From contig CALFMX010000086.1 in the NCBI GenBank assembly GCA_937902565.1, positions 1 through 6,367 on the forward strand: 6,367 bases of DNA, read 5' to 3'. Below the pieces are notes generated by a model, which saw nothing but the letters and a program-made list of their open reading frames with translations, ran no database searches and was not told the DNA's origin. Position 1 is the first letter of the stretch. The number at the start of each line of letters is the position of its first letter. This DNA comes from an uncultured Spirochaetales bacterium (GTDB taxonomy: Bacteria > Spirochaetota > Spirochaetia > Sphaerochaetales > Sphaerochaetaceae). Positions 5,750 through 6,367 of this stretch are shown piece after piece. The position numbers and the translations under genes are program-made.

Positions 5750-6367
5750 ATGGACATCCATACTCTTGCCCACGAGCGTTTCAACATCCCCTACCTCAGG
5801 CCCTTCCAGGAGCTCGTCATCAGGGGCATCATCGATGATGACCGCCCTTCGAGCCACCATCGCCCAACGGTGGTCATCCTCCCAACCGGCAGCGGCAAGA
5901 GCCTCTGCTTCATGCTCCCCGCCCTGCTCGTGCAGGGGTTGGTGGTCATCGTCTACCCCCTCCTCTCCCTGATGAACGACCAACGCCGGCGCTTCGAACG
6001 CGCAGATATCCCGTGTGTCCAGCTCCAGGGAGGGCAGTCCCCCAAGACCCGGCAGCACATCTTCTCCAAGCTCGAGGCTGGGGTGAAGGTGGTCATCACC
6101 AACGCCGAGACGCTCTCCCAGCCACAGATCCTCTCACAGCTGGCCCGCCATACCATCAGCCTGCTGGTCCTTGACGAGGCCCATACCATCGTCAAGTGGG
6201 GCAAGGGCTTCAGGCCAAGCCTCGCAGAACTCGGCCCCTTCCTCCGCTACCTTCCCATCCGCCAGCTCCTCCTCTTCACCGCCACCGCTGACGAAGAAGT
6301 CCTCACTGAACTTGACCGCCTCATCCTCTATGGCAAGCAGAGTCATCTCATCAAAGCGAGCAGTGAC
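5750..6367 (+). CDS. recQ: RecQ-like DEAH ATP-dependent DNA helicase, N-terminal part (cut by right edge)
   Basis: The first 206 residues cover the first helicase lobe of a superfamily 2 RecQ-type enzyme, which unwinds DNA 3' to 5' in recombination and repair. Visible motifs in order: motif 0 YLRPFQ (15-20), Walker A LPTGSGKS (44-51; K50), motif Ia VYPLLSLMNDQ (68-78), TNAETL (117-122), Walker B DEAH (142-145), the RecQ-specific loop VKWGKGFRPSL (148-158) and motif III FTATA (176-180). The loop keeps Trp150, Phe154 and Arg155 but differs from the classical CISQWGHDFRP, with Lys in place of the usual His after WG. There is a short polar, His-containing stretch (29-39) between motif 0 and Walker A. 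The ATG at 5750 is chosen because an in-frame stop lies at 5723-5725 and the protein begins as family members do; no strong Shine-Dalgarno is seen. The second lobe and any zinc or HRDC domain are outside the window. Confidence 0.92.
   Translation, partial: MDIHTLAHERFNIPYLRPFQELVIRGIIDDDRPSSHHRPTVVILPTGSGKSLCFMLPALLVQGLVVIVYPLLSLMNDQRRRFERADIPCVQLQGGQSPKTRQHIFSKLEAGVKVVITNAETLSQPQILSQLARHTISLLVLDEAHTIVKWGKGFRPSLAELGPFLRYLPIRQLLLFTATADEEVLTELDRLILYGKQSHLIKASSD

Noticed and set aside
5722..5834. Small frame starting at ATG 5722 before the helicase
   Set aside because: It overlaps the helicase start in another frame, has no family resemblance, and the helicase motifs are explained by the ATG at 5750 without any frameshift.

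Overview
This is a GC-rich bacterial window with one partial minus-strand gene at the left and five plus-strand genes, the last cut by the right edge. The plus-strand genes strongly prefer codons ending in C or G, which also produces very long but meaningless antisense frames. No rRNA, tRNA, CRISPR array, transposase or phage gene was seen. The gene mix (ferredoxin-tailed aldo/keto reductase, GPH-type symporter, exported lipoprotein-type MTA/SAH nucleosidase, compact RecQ-like helicase) suggests an anaerobic bacterium. A spirochaete of the Sphaerochaeta/Treponema kind is my best guess, held with low confidence because it rests on gene content and protein style, not on a marker gene.

Layout. 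Positions 1-788 (minus) hold most of an MTA/SAH nucleosidase with a lipoprotein-like signal peptide; its C-terminal end lies outside the window. Positions 789-959 are a divergent intergenic region with short inverted and direct repeats and a possible promoter/operator for the rightward genes. Positions 960-2264 (+) encode a 12-helix GPH/MelB-type sodium-coupled symporter. One base later, 2266-3510 encodes a PlsC-like acyltransferase with an unusually long C-terminal half. After a 134-base gap, 3645-4778 encodes an aldo/keto reductase with two C-terminal Cys clusters for 4Fe-4S centres. Three bases later, 4782-5681 encodes a divergent ADP-ribosylglycohydrolase-like protein that lacks several metal-binding residues of the family. 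A 68-base gap with a hairpin follows, then the first 206 codons of a RecQ-like DEAH helicase from 5750 to the end.

How the genes may work together. Two tightly coupled pairs stand out. The symporter/acyltransferase pair recalls lysophospholipid import and re-acylation: E. coli pairs LplT with the acyltransferase Aas, and the GPH superfamily includes the animal lysophosphatidylcholine symporter MFSD2A. The reductase/ADP-ribosylglycohydrolase-like pair couples an NAD(P)H/Fe-S oxidoreductase with a probable ADP-ribose-binding protein. Both functional links are inferences from gene order and motifs. The most interesting items are the apparently metal-site-defective ADP-ribosylglycohydrolase and the symporter/acyltransferase module.
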